A stretch of 64,000 nucleotides of DNA from DASPKT01 sp035626475 (GCA_035626475.1 DASPNP010000057.1:7284-71283), one strand, 5' to 3'. Shown: positions 9,253 through 18,468, counted from the first letter of the stretch. Notes: generated from the letters alone by a model not told the origin. Translations and numbers: made by a program.

Positions 9253-9831
9253 ATGCCCGACAGCCTTGTGGAGAAAGGACTTGCCGCGGCTGTCAAGGGA
9301 ACGGCTCCGGGCGAGGACCGGCTGGATTGGCTAAGCCATCAGTGGAATGCCCGGCGCGGCGACATCGACATCACGCCCTGGCAGGTCTGGGGTCGGCTGA
9401 CCCGCATCCAGGAAATCTTTCTGGCAAGCATTTCGCGGACCCTGACCGAGCATCACATGAACTTCAAGGAGTTCCAGACGCTGGGCGCGCTGGTGCTCTC
9501 AGGCCCGCCCTACGAGGCCAATCCCAACACGATCGCGCGGTTCAACCTGCTGACCTCGGGCGGGCTGACCAACCTGCTGACCCGCATGGAGCGCGACGGG
9601 CTGATCACCCGCCATCCCGACCCGTCCGACGGGCGCGGCGTCATCGTCCGCATCACCGACAAGGGGCTGGAGGACTTCAACGCCGCCATCGTCGAGGAGA
9701 ACGCCATCGAGCACGAACTGCTGGGCTGCCTGAACGCGGAGGAGCGGCTGATCCTGGGCACGCTGCTGCGCAAGCTGCTGCGCGGCATCGACCGGGCGCC
9801 GATCAACGGGACGCGCCAGACGACCGGGTAG
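9253..9831 (+). CDS. MarR-family transcriptional regulator
   Basis: Winged-helix regulator, 192 aa from the ATG at 9253, which has GGAGGG seven bases upstream; in-frame ATGs at 9127 and 9187 would add a low-complexity tail. The winged-helix core contains NLLTRMERDGLITRHPDPSD, the classic recognition helix and wing of the family (DxRG variant SDGRG). Divergently transcribed from the TonB/ABC operon, so probably its local ligand-responsive regulator. Confidence 0.88.
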   Translation: MPDSLVEKGLAAAVKGTAPGEDRLDWLSHQWNARRGDIDITPWQVWGRLTRIQEIFLASISRTLTEHHMNFKEFQTLGALVLSGPPYEANPNTIARFNLLTSGGLTNLLTRMERDGLITRHPDPSDGRGVIVRITDKGLEDFNAAIVEENAIEHELLGCLNAEERLILGTLLRKLLRGIDRAPINGTRQTTG

Positions 9832-9863
9832 ATCCGCCTTCCAGGGTCGGATCCGGCATTGTC

Positions 9864-9995
9864 TCAGGACCGGAACGATGCCAGCGCGATCGCCCCGAGC
9901 AGGCCCGCGCGGCCGGTGGTGCCGATGATCTCCGCCATGCCGCCAGGTGGCAGCGCCTCGCCGATGTAGCCGGCCAGCCCTTCCCCCGGGACGCC
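9864..9995 (-). pseudogene. Possible C-terminal gene remnant in a 460-bp non-coding stretch
   Basis: The region 9832-10291 has no convincing intact gene. One minus-strand frame ends at 9864 and reads EGLAGYIGEALPPGG then GTTGRAGLLGAIALASF before the stop. This resembles the glycine-rich C-terminal tail of sugar kinases (GxxGAxxLA), but only about 40 residues are recognisable and no start or upstream domain is found. A short hairpin (GCCGGGCG/CGCCCGGC) lies at 10146-10164. I regard this as a decayed gene or chance. Confidence 0.25.
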
Positions 9996-10291
9996 ACGGC
10001 CGGCGCGGCTTGGCGCAAACTGGGAAGAACGGCGCCCCGGGCCGCCGGTCTGGCTGGCATCGCGACGGCGGGGCTTGGCGTGCGGCCGGTTTTGGTGTAG
10101 TCACCGCATCGTTCGGTCGTCCCAGGACGGCCGACGGCATCAAGAGCCGGGCGCAGCGCCCGGCACCAACCTGCCTACCCGGGCAAGGTGGTGGCCCCCG
10201 ACGGGCGATGTGGCCGGTGTTCCGGCAACGAAGCGGGCAGTCATGCCATGCGTCCGTCGCCACCGCCCGCCCGTCGGCACCAGAGAGGACG

Positions 10292-10579
10292 ATGGCGATG
10301 GCTCACACCGAACCAGGCACTTCCGACGAATGGCTGCAGGATCTGATCGTGCGTCCCGGCGACGCCGTGTGGCGGCACCCGAGGCCGGACGCGCCGCCGG
10401 CCGATTGTGGCCCGATCTTCTTCGTGGTGCTGCACCGCTCCGGCGATCCCTGGACGCATGTCTACAGGGTGGAGCGGCGCCGGGAGCGGCCGGGCAACCT
10501 GGTCTGGCTGCTCCGCGCCCTGCCCGGCGACCAGACCGAGGATGCGCGCCGGTGGGTCGCCGGTCTCGGTGCCGCGTGA
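10292..10579 (+). CDS. Small hypothetical protein (95 aa)
   Basis: I do not recognise this protein. It starts MAMAHTEPGTSDEW at an ATG preceded by GAGAGG, has coding-like composition, and contains a hydrophobic strand (GPIFFVVLHRSG) followed by a basic segment (VYRVERRRERPG). No signal peptide or membrane helix. A single stand-alone gene between the MarR gene and the MFS gene; an ATG two codons further in is also possible. Confidence 0.5.
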   Translation: MAMAHTEPGTSDEWLQDLIVRPGDAVWRHPRPDAPPADCGPIFFVVLHRSGDPWTHVYRVERRRERPGNLVWLLRALPGDQTEDARRWVAGLGAA

Positions 10580-10656
10580 TGCGGTTCCCCCTGCGCCCGC
10601 AGGCTTTTCCCGCCGCCTGATCCGACCCCTCGCCCGGGGCTCGGCGTGCCGCCGCT

Positions 10657-10672
10657 TTGCATTCGCAGTCAT
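10657..10672. promoter_or_regulatory. LacI-type operator 1 (before MFS transporter 1)
   Basis: TTGCATTCGCAGTCAT matches 14 of 16 positions of the pattern TTGMATKCGMATKCAA shared with four other sites in this window. It overlaps a possible -35 (TTTGCA, 10656-10661) with a TACAGT -10 at 10679-10684 after 17 nt. Confidence 0.6.
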
Positions 10673-10729
10673 CCGGGGTACAGTCTTTTCCGGCCGGTCT
10701 GTCGGCCCAAGAAGCGGGAGGGCTGGCGC

Positions 10730-11980
10730 GTGGCGGCGACGGAGTTGGGGGCGGCGGAGGCCGGCGGGCGCATGGTCAGGGCGGAGGATCTGCCGCTGGC
10801 GCGCAGGGTCGGCGCCTTCTGCTTCGTGCTGGTCGCGTACTTCTTCTACGCCTGGTCCTGGAACACGGTCGACGTGCTCCGCCCCTATATCAGCCAGAGC
10901 CTGAATCTCAGCCTCGAACAGGCCGGCGTGCTGTACAGCGTTCAGGCGCTGGGCGCGCTGATCGGCGCGGTGATCAACGGCCAGCTGGCCGACCGCTTCG
11001 GGCGCCGCAACGCGCTGGCCGCGGTCATGGTGTGCTTCGGGCTGAGCCTGCTGGCCGGCGCGATCATCACCAGCTTCGAGCAGGCGCTGGTCCAGCGCTT
11101 CTCGCTGGGCTACTTCACCGGCTCGATGTTCCCGATCACGGTCGGCATCTATAGCGGCCTGTTCCATCCCGCCGTGCGCGGCCGCATCGCCGGCGTGGTG
11201 ATGGGCGTCTACAACCTCGCCGTCAGCGCCCAGGGCGTGGCGGCCAAGTTCATCTTCGAGGCGGGGCTCAGCTGGAAGCTGCTGCTCTGGGCCGGCGCCG
11301 TGCCGGTGGTGCTGGCCGCCTTCGCCTTCCTGGTGGTGCCCGACGACCGGCGGATGCGGCCCTACGGCGCCGCGGACGGCCCGCCCACGGCCGCCGCCAA
11401 GCTGCCCATCGCCGAGCTGTTCCGGGCGGGGGTGCGGCGCCAGACGCTGCTGCTGACCGCCATGACCGGCCTGAACTTCTTCGCCTACCAGGCCTTCACC
11501 GGCTGGGCGACCACCTATCTGAAGACCGAGCGGGGCTTCCAGGACGCCGACATCGGCGCCGCCATCGGCTGGCAGTTCCTGGGCGCGGCCGCCGGCGGCT
11601 TCTTCTGGGGCTGGGTCGGCGACCGTTTCGGCCGCCGCGCCGCCGCCTCGGGCTTCATCATCGCCGCCGGCATGGTGCTGGTCTATCTCTACGCGCCGCT
11701 GAACGCCGACCTGCTGAAGATCGTGGCCTTCTGCTACGGGCTGGTCCTGTCGGCCAGCGTCGTCTGGGGGCCCTGGCTGGCCGAGCTCTACCCGCCGCAC
11801 CTGCGCTCCACCGCCGCCTCCATCTTCAACTGGGGCCGCGTGGTCAGCTTCATGGCGCCGGTGCTGACGGCCTATGTGGCGCAGGGCTTCGGCCTGCAGT
11901 TCGCCATGGCGCTGGCGGTGCCCAGCTTCCTGGTCGCGGCGCTGGTCTGGCTCAGCCTGCCGGAGACGCTGAAGCGCTAG
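10730..11980 (+). CDS. MFS transporter (paralog 1), proton symporter type
   Basis: Inner-membrane major facilitator, about 416 aa, twelve predicted helices. Two copies of the loop 2-3 / loop 8-9 motif are visible: LADRFGRRNALA and WVGDRFGRRAA. The GTG at 10730 is chosen because GGGAGGG sits 8 nt upstream; an ATG at 10772 is the alternative. Closely similar along its length to the MFS gene at 29664 (shared RAEDLPLARRV, WNTVDVLRPYI, ASIFNWGR), both under the same LacI-type operator. It probably imports the compound handled by that regulon. Confidence 0.9.
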   Translation: MAATELGAAEAGGRMVRAEDLPLARRVGAFCFVLVAYFFYAWSWNTVDVLRPYISQSLNLSLEQAGVLYSVQALGALIGAVINGQLADRFGRRNALAAVMVCFGLSLLAGAIITSFEQALVQRFSLGYFTGSMFPITVGIYSGLFHPAVRGRIAGVVMGVYNLAVSAQGVAAKFIFEAGLSWKLLLWAGAVPVVLAAFAFLVVPDDRRMRPYGAADGPPTAAAKLPIAELFRAGVRRQTLLLTAMTGLNFFAYQAFTGWATTYLKTERGFQDADIGAAIGWQFLGAAAGGFFWGWVGDRFGRRAAASGFIIAAGMVLVYLYAPLNADLLKIVAFCYGLVLSASVVWGPWLAELYPPHLRSTAASIFNWGRVVSFMAPVLTAYVAQGFGLQFAMALAVPSFLVAALVWLSLPETLKR

Positions 11981-12600
11981 GGCCGCGTCCAGGGCGCCAG
12001 CGGGGCGCGCCAGCCGTAGCGCACGCTCAGCACCCGCAGCGTGAAGCCGGCCGCGATGCCGGCCGTCACCACCGCCCCCTCGTCCAGTCCGGCGGCGCGG
12101 CCGGCGACGACGATGCCGGCCGCCGCCAGGGCCGCCAGCGCGTAGATCTCCTCCCGCAGCACCCGGGGCACCTCGGCCATCAGCAGGTCGCGCACCACGC
12201 CGCCGCCCACCGCCGTCAGCGTGCCGAGGATGACCGCCGGCAGCGGCGACAGGCCGGCATCCAGCGCCTTGCGGCAGCCGGCCACGGCGAACAGCCCCAG
12301 CCCCAGCGCGTCCAGCAGCATGACCGGGCGGCTGACCCGCTCCACCAGCGGATGCGCCAGGAAGGCGACGATACCGCCGCCCAGCGCGATCCAGAGATAG
12401 CGCGTGTCGGCCAGCGCGGCCGGCGGAGCATCGATCAGCACGTCGCGCATCAGCCCGCCCGCCAGCGCCGAGGCCACCGCCAGCACCAGCACGCCGAACA
12501 GGTCCAGCCGGTGGCGCACGGCGATGACGCCGCCGCCCAGGCCGAAGACGAAGGTGCCGGCCAGATCGATCGCCGTCAGCGCCGCGCCATATCCGTTCAT
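11977..12600 (-). CDS. TRIC/UPF0126 family membrane protein (YicG/YadS-like)
   Basis: Small inner-membrane protein of 207 aa with seven predicted helices arranged as a tandem repeat. The two halves carry the paired glycine/charge motifs GGLMRDVL and GGGVVRDLL typical of trimeric intracellular cation channel homologs in bacteria. Converges on MFS 1 with overlapping stop codons. Its start faces the operator at 12641, but a functional link to the sugar regulon is unproven. Confidence 0.85.
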   Translation of the reverse strand: MNGYGAALTAIDLAGTFVFGLGGGVIAVRHRLDLFGVLVLAVASALAGGLMRDVLIDAPPAALADTRYLWIALGGGIVAFLAHPLVERVSRPVMLLDALGLGLFAVAGCRKALDAGLSPLPAVILGTLTAVGGGVVRDLLMAEVPRVLREEIYALAALAAAGIVVAGRAAGLDEGAVVTAGIAAGFTLRVLSVRYGWRAPLAPWTRP

Positions 12601-12640
12601 CCAGACCCCCTCCGAATTCGCGATCGTGACTCTAAGGCCA

Positions 12641-12656
12641 TTGCATTCGAATGCAA
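12641..12656. promoter_or_regulatory. LacI-type operator 2 (bicupin operon / TRIC intergenic)
   Basis: TTGCATTCGAATGCAA is a perfect palindrome; symmetry extends to 20 bp (12639-12658). A central CG is the hallmark of LacI/GalR-family operators. Its 5' half doubles as a possible -35 (TTGCAT) followed after 17 nt by TACCCT (12664-12669), so a bound repressor would block the bicupin promoter. Confidence 0.75.
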
Positions 12657-12731
12657 TGCTTCGTACCCTTGATTGTCCGCGCCCGGGAGGGGCGCCCGCT
12701 GCGGCCCGCGAACGGCCCCCGAGGATAGCCC

Positions 12732-13769
12732 ATGAATGCCACCGCTCCGATTCCCCCGTCGGCCTCCCTGCCTGCCGAACTGGCGGCGCGCCTGGTCCGC
12801 CACGCCGACCTCAGGCCCTGCACCACGGCCTTCATCGACGCGCGCACCCCGGGATCGGACCGCAAGGAGAACTTCACCATCATCGGGCCGGGCGTGGCCG
12901 AGAATCCCGACCAGCACGTCCATATCCGCGAGCCGCACGGCTTCAACATCGGCGGCGCCCGCCAGCCGCCGCACTGCCTGAACTCCCAGCACAGCCACGA
13001 GACGGCCGAGGTCTTCGTCGTGCTGTCCGGCACCTGGCGCTTCACCACCGGCGCCCGAAAGGAGGGCGGCTGGGTGATCCTGGAGCCGGGCGACACCATC
13101 TCCATCCCGACCCAGATCTTCCGCGGCTTCGAGAATGTCGGCGCCGACACCGGCTTCCTCTACGCGGTGCTGGGCGGCGACGATCCCGGCCGCGTCTCCT
13201 GGGCGCCCGACGTCATCGAGCGCGCCGCCGGCCATGGGCTGGTGCTGCTGGAGAGCGGCCGGCTGGTCGACACGCACAAGGGCGAGGCCGTGCCGGCCGA
13301 CGACCCGCCGGTAAAGCCGATGACGCCCGAGGAGATGACGCGCTTCCGCTCCGTCACCAACGAGGAGATCGCCGCCTGCGTGGTGCGCCGCCCGGCGGTG
13401 CGCCCCTCCCCCGCCTCGCCGCTGGCCGGCCCCGGCGTATCCGAGGCGCCCATCATCGGCCCGGCCAGCCCGGCCGAGGGGCTGCCCGCCGGCCCGCTCT
13501 CCTGGCTGCACGGCTTCCATCTGCGCCGCCTGGACCTGGAGCCGGGCGCGTCGGTCCGCCCGCACCGCCGCCAGGAGGAGGAGGTGCTGTTCGTGACCGA
13601 GGGGCGGCTGCGCGTCACCCTAGAGGGCGGTGTTGTCGAGATGGGCCCCGGTGATACCTTCACCGTGCCCAAGGGCGCCCGGCGGGAATTCGCCAATCCG
13701 GGCGCCTGGCGCGCGGAGATGTTCGTCACCCGCGGCGGGGACGCGCCGGCGGCGCCGACCTGGGGATAA
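12732..13769 (+). CDS. Bicupin protein, gentisate dioxygenase-like fold
   Basis: 345-aa protein with two cupin barrels. The N-terminal one has the metal-binding pattern PPHCLNSQHSHETAEVFVV with ...GDTISIPTQIFRGFEN; the C-terminal one has VRPHRRQEEEVLFV and GDTFTVPKGARREF, where one usual His is replaced by Arg/Gln. Bicupins include gentisate and related ring-cleaving dioxygenases as well as isomerases, so the reaction is open. First gene of a five-gene operon behind LacI-type operator 2. Confidence 0.75.
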   Translation: MNATAPIPPSASLPAELAARLVRHADLRPCTTAFIDARTPGSDRKENFTIIGPGVAENPDQHVHIREPHGFNIGGARQPPHCLNSQHSHETAEVFVVLSGTWRFTTGARKEGGWVILEPGDTISIPTQIFRGFENVGADTGFLYAVLGGDDPGRVSWAPDVIERAAGHGLVLLESGRLVDTHKGEAVPADDPPVKPMTPEEMTRFRSVTNEEIAACVVRRPAVRPSPASPLAGPGVSEAPIIGPASPAEGLPAGPLSWLHGFHLRRLDLEPGASVRPHRRQEEEVLFVTEGRLRVTLEGGVVEMGPGDTFTVPKGARREFANPGAWRAEMFVTRGGDAPAAPTWG

Positions 13770-13808
13770 GGCGGACGCCCCTTCAGGCAACCCGGCAGGC
13801 CCCATCCC

Positions 13809-15188
13809 ATGACCGCCAGCGTCTTCGAACTGTTCAAGATCGGCGTCGGCCCCTCCAGCTCCCACACGATGGGGCCGATGACGGCCGCCTGCCGCTTCGC
13901 CCGCGGCTTGGCGGCCGACGGCGTGCTGGCCCGGGTGGCGCGGGTGGAGGCGCGGCTCTACGCTTCGCTGGCGCTGACCGGCCGGGGGCACGCCACCGAC
14001 ACGGCGCTGCTGATCGGGCTGGCGGGCATCCTGCCGGCCGAGGCCGATCCCGACGCCTGCGCCGAGCTGGTCGCCCGCATCCAGGGCGGCGCGCCGCTGC
14101 CGCTGGCGGGGACGCACGCGATCCCCTTCCTGCCGGAGCGCGACATCCTCTGGCTGGGGCGTGAGCGCCTGCCCTTCCATCCCAATGCCGTGACCTTCAG
14201 CGCGATGGACGAGGCCGGCGCCGTGCTGGCGGAGCGCACCTACTACTCGGTCGGCGGCGGCTTCGTGGTGGACGAGGCGGAGGCGCGCGGCAACGACCGC
14301 GACACGGCCGGCAGCCCCGTCCTGCCCTATCCCTTCGTCAATGCCGAGGAGCTGCTGGCCAAGGCCGCCGCCGCCGGCCTCAGCATCGCGCAGCTGGTCA
14401 TGGCGAACGAGACGGCCCTAAAGCCCGAGGACGAGGTCCGCGCCGGGCTGGACCGCATCTGGGAGACCATGGACGGCTGCGTCGACCGCGGTATCCGCCA
14501 AGCGGGCATCCTGCCGGGCGGCCTGGACGTGCCGCGCCGCGCCTCGCGCCTGCATGCCGAGTTGGTGCGCCGGCAGGAGCGCATGCTGTGCGATCCGCTC
14601 TCGGCGCTGGACTGGGTCAATCTCTGGGCCCTGGCGGTGAACGAGGAGAACGCCGCCGGCGGCCGTGTCGTCACCGCCCCCACCAACGGCGCCGCCGGCA
14701 TCATCCCGTCCGTGCTGCGCTACTATGACCGCTTCTGCCAGGGCACGCGGGAGGGGCGGCACACCTTCCTGCTGACGGCCGCGGCCATCGGCGCGCTGTA
14801 CAAGCGCAACGCGTCCATCTCGGCGGCCGAGGTCGGCTGCCAGGGCGAGGTCGGCGTCGCCTGCTCGATGGCGGCGGCGGGTCTGGCGGCGGTCATGGGC
14901 GGCAGCAACGCCCAGATCGAGAATGCGGCCGAGATCGGCATGGAGCACAATCTGGGCCTGACCTGCGACCCGATCCGCGGCCTGGTCCAGATCCCCTGCA
15001 TCGAGCGCAACGCCATGGGCGCGGTGAAGGCGATTGACGCGGCGCGCCTCGCGCTGATCGGCGACGGCACCCACCATGTGACGCTCGACCGTGTCATCGA
15101 GACCATGCGGCGCACCGGCGCCGACATGAAGGATCTCTACAAGGAAACCTCCCTCGGCGGCCTTGCCGTCAACCTTCCCGAATGCTGA
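13809..15188 (+). CDS. sdaA: L-serine ammonia-lyase, iron-sulfur type, single chain
   Basis: Converts L-serine to pyruvate and ammonia with a 4Fe-4S cluster. 459 aa, the size of the fused alpha/beta form. N-terminal signature KIGVGPSSSHTMGPM; the Fe-S cysteines are seen in EVGCQGEVGVACSMAA and LTCDPIRGLVQIPC. It lies 39 bp after the bicupin gene and 8 bp before SnoaL 1, so it is part of this inducible operon rather than a housekeeping copy; it may act on serine released from, or on a hydroxy-amino-acid analog in, the pathway. Confidence 0.93.
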   Translation: MTASVFELFKIGVGPSSSHTMGPMTAACRFARGLAADGVLARVARVEARLYASLALTGRGHATDTALLIGLAGILPAEADPDACAELVARIQGGAPLPLAGTHAIPFLPERDILWLGRERLPFHPNAVTFSAMDEAGAVLAERTYYSVGGGFVVDEAEARGNDRDTAGSPVLPYPFVNAEELLAKAAAAGLSIAQLVMANETALKPEDEVRAGLDRIWETMDGCVDRGIRQAGILPGGLDVPRRASRLHAELVRRQERMLCDPLSALDWVNLWALAVNEENAAGGRVVTAPTNGAAGIIPSVLRYYDRFCQGTREGRHTFLLTAAAIGALYKRNASISAAEVGCQGEVGVACSMAAAGLAAVMGGSNAQIENAAEIGMEHNLGLTCDPIRGLVQIPCIERNAMGAVKAIDAARLALIGDGTHHVTLDRVIETMRRTGADMKDLYKETSLGGLAVNLPEC

Positions 15189-15196
15189 GGAGCCCC

Positions 15197-16285
15197 ATGG
15201 CTGTCGACCAGAAGAACGCAGGCGCCGTCACCTACGTCCCCGGCAGCGACATATCGGAGCTTCTGGCGCCCCGGCCCCGGGTGCAGCCGCTGGCGGGCTT
15301 CGATGAGGATTATGCGGACTTCGTCGACTACATCATCAAGTGCACGCACCGGATCTGGGAGGAGAAGAATCTCGGCCTGATCTACACGCACTACACCCAC
15401 AACTGCCTGGTCCACACGCTGGGCGGCCAGACCTACGGGGCGGAGGAGGTGGTGCAGAACACGCTGCGCACGCTGGCCGCCTTCCCCGACCGCACGCTTT
15501 ACGGCGACCATGTCATCTGGGGCGGCGACGAGGTGGCCGGGTTCTACAGCTCGCACCGCATCACCAGCTTCATGACCAACCTGGGGCCCAGCGAGTTCGG
15601 CCCGGCCACCGGCAAGCGCGTGCGCACCACCACCATCGCCGACTGCGCCGTGAAGGCGAACCGCATCTACGAGGAGTGGCTGGTCCGCGACAACAGCTGG
15701 ATCGCCCGCCAGCTCGGCCTCGACCCGGTGGAGGTCGCGCGCTCCCAGGCGGCCGCCATGCCGAAGGCCGCGCACGAGGAATGGCGCCTGGGCGAGATCG
15801 ACCGGGTGCTGGGCCAGGTGGCGCCGGAGGCGGCCGAGATCCCCCGCGACGCGGCCGAGGACCCGGAGGCCTTCGCCCGCGCGGTCTTCCAGGAAATCTG
15901 GAACCGCCGCATGTTCGGCGCGGTGCGGCAGATCTACAGCCCCTCCACCCGGCTGGAGGCGCCGAATGGCCGCCGCCTGTTCGGCCATGGCGAGATCATC
16001 GGCTGGATCGTGGCGCTGCTCGCCACCGTGCCCGACGCACGGGTGACGGTGGACCATGTCTGCGCCGTGCCGAACGGCCAGCCGGGCGGCGTCGACATCG
16101 CCGTGCGCTGGTCGCTGGCCGGCACGCACAAGGGCCCGGCGCTCTACGGTGCGCCGACCAACAGGCGCCTGCTGATCCTGGGCGTGACCCATTGGACCGT
16201 CGCCGCTGGACGGATCACGGGCGAATGGACCATCTTCGACGAGCTGGCGGTGCTGCGGCAGACCTTCGGCGCGCCGGGGGCTTGA
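15197..16285 (+). CDS. SnoaL/NTF2-like double-domain protein 1
   Basis: 362-aa protein of the SnoaL-like (NTF2 fold) superfamily, apparently two NTF2 domains in tandem (about residues 35-150 and 230-355). The first holds YTHNCLVHTLGG and GFYSSHRITSF; the second has IYSPSTRLEAPNG and the characteristic AGTHKGPALYGAPTNRRL strand. NTF2-fold enzymes catalyse aldol cyclisations, isomerisations or dehydrations. ATG at 15197 has GAGGAG upstream. Two relatives follow in this window (16300 and 28690), all in the same regulon; exact reaction unknown. Confidence 0.75.
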   Translation: MAVDQKNAGAVTYVPGSDISELLAPRPRVQPLAGFDEDYADFVDYIIKCTHRIWEEKNLGLIYTHYTHNCLVHTLGGQTYGAEEVVQNTLRTLAAFPDRTLYGDHVIWGGDEVAGFYSSHRITSFMTNLGPSEFGPATGKRVRTTTIADCAVKANRIYEEWLVRDNSWIARQLGLDPVEVARSQAAAMPKAAHEEWRLGEIDRVLGQVAPEAAEIPRDAAEDPEAFARAVFQEIWNRRMFGAVRQIYSPSTRLEAPNGRRLFGHGEIIGWIVALLATVPDARVTVDHVCAVPNGQPGGVDIAVRWSLAGTHKGPALYGAPTNRRLLILGVTHWTVAAGRITGEWTIFDELAVLRQTFGAPGA

Positions 16286-16299
16286 GCGGGGTTGGACCG

Positions 16300-17151
16300 A
16301 TGAGGATCGAGGCGCCGGACGACCTGCTGACCCTGGAGACGCGCGTGCGCCAGGATGGCGCCGCCGGCCTGTGGCACGAGACGGCGCTGCACACGATCCG
16401 GCACGAGACGCCCTGGGGCGAGGGCTACGGCCGCGACGACCTGGTCGTCGCGGCCCATTCCCGGCAGTCGGCCGACACGCGCCTGCGGGACGGCTGGGCC
16501 TTCGGCGCGGACGGGCTGTTCGCCTGGTCGGCGCGGCTGGAAGGAACGAACCGCGGAACCGGCCGGTCCTTCCAGGGCCTTGCGGGCGGGGTCGCGCGCG
16601 TGGTCCGCGGCCGGGTGGCCTCTCTCTTCACCGTGGAGGACACGCTGGCGACGGCCCCGGGCGACCCTGCCGCCGAGGCGGCGCGGCGCCGGGCCGAAAC
16701 CGCACCTCCCCTGGTCGGCGCCGATTTCCACATGAGCCAGTTGCCGCCGGAGGAGACCGATCTGCGGGCGCTGCCCGACCCGGCCCGCCGGCTGCTGTCC
16801 GCCCTGAACCGCCGGCGCCCCGACGAGTTGGACGGGCTCTATGCGCCGGATTGCGCGACTGAGCTGTGCGGCGGCCGGCGGCTGGAGGGCGGCGCCCTGC
16901 CCTATTGGCGCGACTGGCTGGCGGCCCTGCCCGATGCCGTCGCGCTGCCGGAACTGGCGGTGGCGGACGGCGACCGGCTGGCGCTGCTCTGGCACCTGAA
17001 GGGCACCCATCGCGGGCCCGGCCTGACATCCGAGCCGACCGGGCGGCGCCTCTCGGTTCCAATCCTGTGGCAGGCGCGGCTCGAGGGCGGGCTGATCGCG
17101 GCGGAGCGGGTGCTGCTGGACGAGGTGGCGGCCCTGGCGGCGCTGGCATGA
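16300..17151 (+). CDS. SnoaL/NTF2-like double-domain protein 2
   Basis: 283-aa protein starting MRIEAPDDLL. More diverged and shorter than SnoaL 1 but retains the second-domain motif KGTHRGPGLTSEPTGRRL, equivalent to the KGPALYGAPTNRRL strand of protein 1. The N-terminal part (TIRHETPWGEGYGRDDL) matches the start of an NTF2 domain. Probably arose by duplication of its neighbour. The start is supported by codon composition and by following the SnoaL 1 stop at 14 bp, but the ribosome site is weak. Confidence 0.65.
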   Translation: MRIEAPDDLLTLETRVRQDGAAGLWHETALHTIRHETPWGEGYGRDDLVVAAHSRQSADTRLRDGWAFGADGLFAWSARLEGTNRGTGRSFQGLAGGVARVVRGRVASLFTVEDTLATAPGDPAAEAARRRAETAPPLVGADFHMSQLPPEETDLRALPDPARRLLSALNRRRPDELDGLYAPDCATELCGGRRLEGGALPYWRDWLAALPDAVALPELAVADGDRLALLWHLKGTHRGPGLTSEPTGRRLSVPILWQARLEGGLIAAERVLLDEVAALAALA

Positions 17152-17176
17152 GCCCCCCTGCCATGGGTCCCCCGCC

Positions 17177-18091
17177 ATGAACTCCCTCGCCGGCATCCCT
17201 GTCATCGACGCGCACCATCATCTCTGGCAGCTCTCGGCCGTGCCCTATCCCTGGCTGCAGGCCAAGGGCGTCAGGCGCTTCTTCGGCGATCCCACGCCAA
17301 TCCAGCGCGATTACCGGGCGGAGGATCTGCGGGCGGATGCCGGCGCGCTCGACCTGCGCGGATCGGTCCACATCCAGGTTGGCGCCGCCCCGGGGGCGGA
17401 GCTGGCCGAGACCGAATGGCTGGAGCGGGAGGCCGACCGCACGGGCCTGCCCTCCGCCATCGTCGCTTTCTGTGATCTGTCGCACGCGGACGCGCCCCGA
17501 ATGCTGGAACGGCAGCGGGCGCACGGCCGCGTGCGCGGCATCCGCCAGATCGTCGGCCGCTCGCCGGAAGAGGACGCCGCCACCGGCAGCGGCGCGTTGC
17601 TGGACGATCCTGTCTGGCGGGCCAACCTGGCGCGGCTGCCGGCACTGGGCCTCTCCTTCGACCTGCAGGCGATCCCGTCCCAGCTGGAGCGCTGCGCCGA
17701 AGTGCTGGCCGGCATCCCCGATCTGGACGTGGCGCTGTGCCATGCCGGCTCGCCCTGGGGCTTCCCCTGGCACGGCCAGCCGGAGGAATTCAAGCGGTGG
17801 CGCCGCGGCATCCAGGCCCTGGCCCGGCTGCCCCGGGTGCGGGCCAAACTCTCCGGCCTTGCCATGTTCCGCCACGGCTGGAGCCTCGCCGATATCCGCC
17901 CCATCGCCGACACGCTGCTGGAGGCCTTCGGGCCGGAGCGGCTGATGCTGGGCTCCAACTTCCCGGTGGACGGGCTGCACAAGCCCTACCGGCATGTCTG
18001 GGACGGCTACGCCGCCGTCCTCACCGGCCTGTCCCGTGACGAGCTGGCCCGGGTGGCGGGTGGCACGGCGGTGGATTTCTACAGGCTCTGA
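17177..18091 (+). CDS. Amidohydrolase-family lactonase (fuconolactonase / 2-pyrone-4,6-dicarboxylate hydrolase family)
   Basis: 304-aa TIM-barrel metal hydrolase of the COG3618 type. The N-terminal metal motif IDAHHHLW, mid-barrel LCHAGSP and C-terminal GSNFPVDGLH (Asp proton acceptor) are all present. Family members hydrolyse sugar lactones or pyrone lactones. As last gene of the LacI-regulated operon it probably opens a lactone formed from an oxidised sugar or ring-cleavage product. Confidence 0.82.
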   Translation: MNSLAGIPVIDAHHHLWQLSAVPYPWLQAKGVRRFFGDPTPIQRDYRAEDLRADAGALDLRGSVHIQVGAAPGAELAETEWLEREADRTGLPSAIVAFCDLSHADAPRMLERQRAHGRVRGIRQIVGRSPEEDAATGSGALLDDPVWRANLARLPALGLSFDLQAIPSQLERCAEVLAGIPDLDVALCHAGSPWGFPWHGQPEEFKRWRRGIQALARLPRVRAKLSGLAMFRHGWSLADIRPIADTLLEAFGPERLMLGSNFPVDGLHKPYRHVWDGYAAVLTGLSRDELARVAGGTAVDFYRL

Positions 18092-18130
18092 CCCGCCGGT
18101 GCGGCGTTCAGCCGGCATGCCCTCTCTCGT

Positions 18131-18345
18131 CCGTCATCCCGGCGAAGGCCGGGACCCAGGGGTTGCAGCGGGATGCGCCGAATGCAGCGCCCGTGTGCCT
18201 CGTAGGTCGCATGGAGGCGGAGCCGCAATGCGACACCCGGGCCGGAGCATGTCGCATTGCGCTTCGCTCCATGCGACCTACAGGTGGGCTTCATCGACCG
18301 CCCATGGCTGCAACCCCTGGGCCCCGGCCTGCGCCGGGGTGACGG
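18131..18345. repeat. Composite nested REP-like inverted repeat
   Basis: Outer arms are GTCATCCCGGCG...GGGGTTGCAG (18133-18169) and its inverted counterpart (about 18308-18345). Nested inside is a different inverted repeat whose arms begin GTAGGTCGCATGGAG (18202 onwards) and end GCTCCATGCGACCTAC (18266-18281). It fills most of the 377-bp gene-free stretch after the amidohydrolase gene. Confidence 0.8.
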
Positions 18346-18384
18346 TAAAGGGGTATGGCGCCCCTCTGCCATCCTCCACCCCCC

Positions 18385-18421
18385 GAAAAAGAAACCGGCC
18401 CGGCGATGGACGCCGGGCCGG
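18385..18421 (-). terminator. Rho-independent terminator of TonB receptor 2
   Basis: An 11-bp perfect GC stem (18395-18405 with 18411-18421, 5-nt loop) is followed on the minus strand by TTTCTTTTTC. It lies 48-84 bp past the receptor stop codon. Confidence 0.88.
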
Positions 18422-18468
18422 AGGATGGCGGGAGGTTGGAAACGGGTCGGTCCCGCCTGGGAGGAGGA

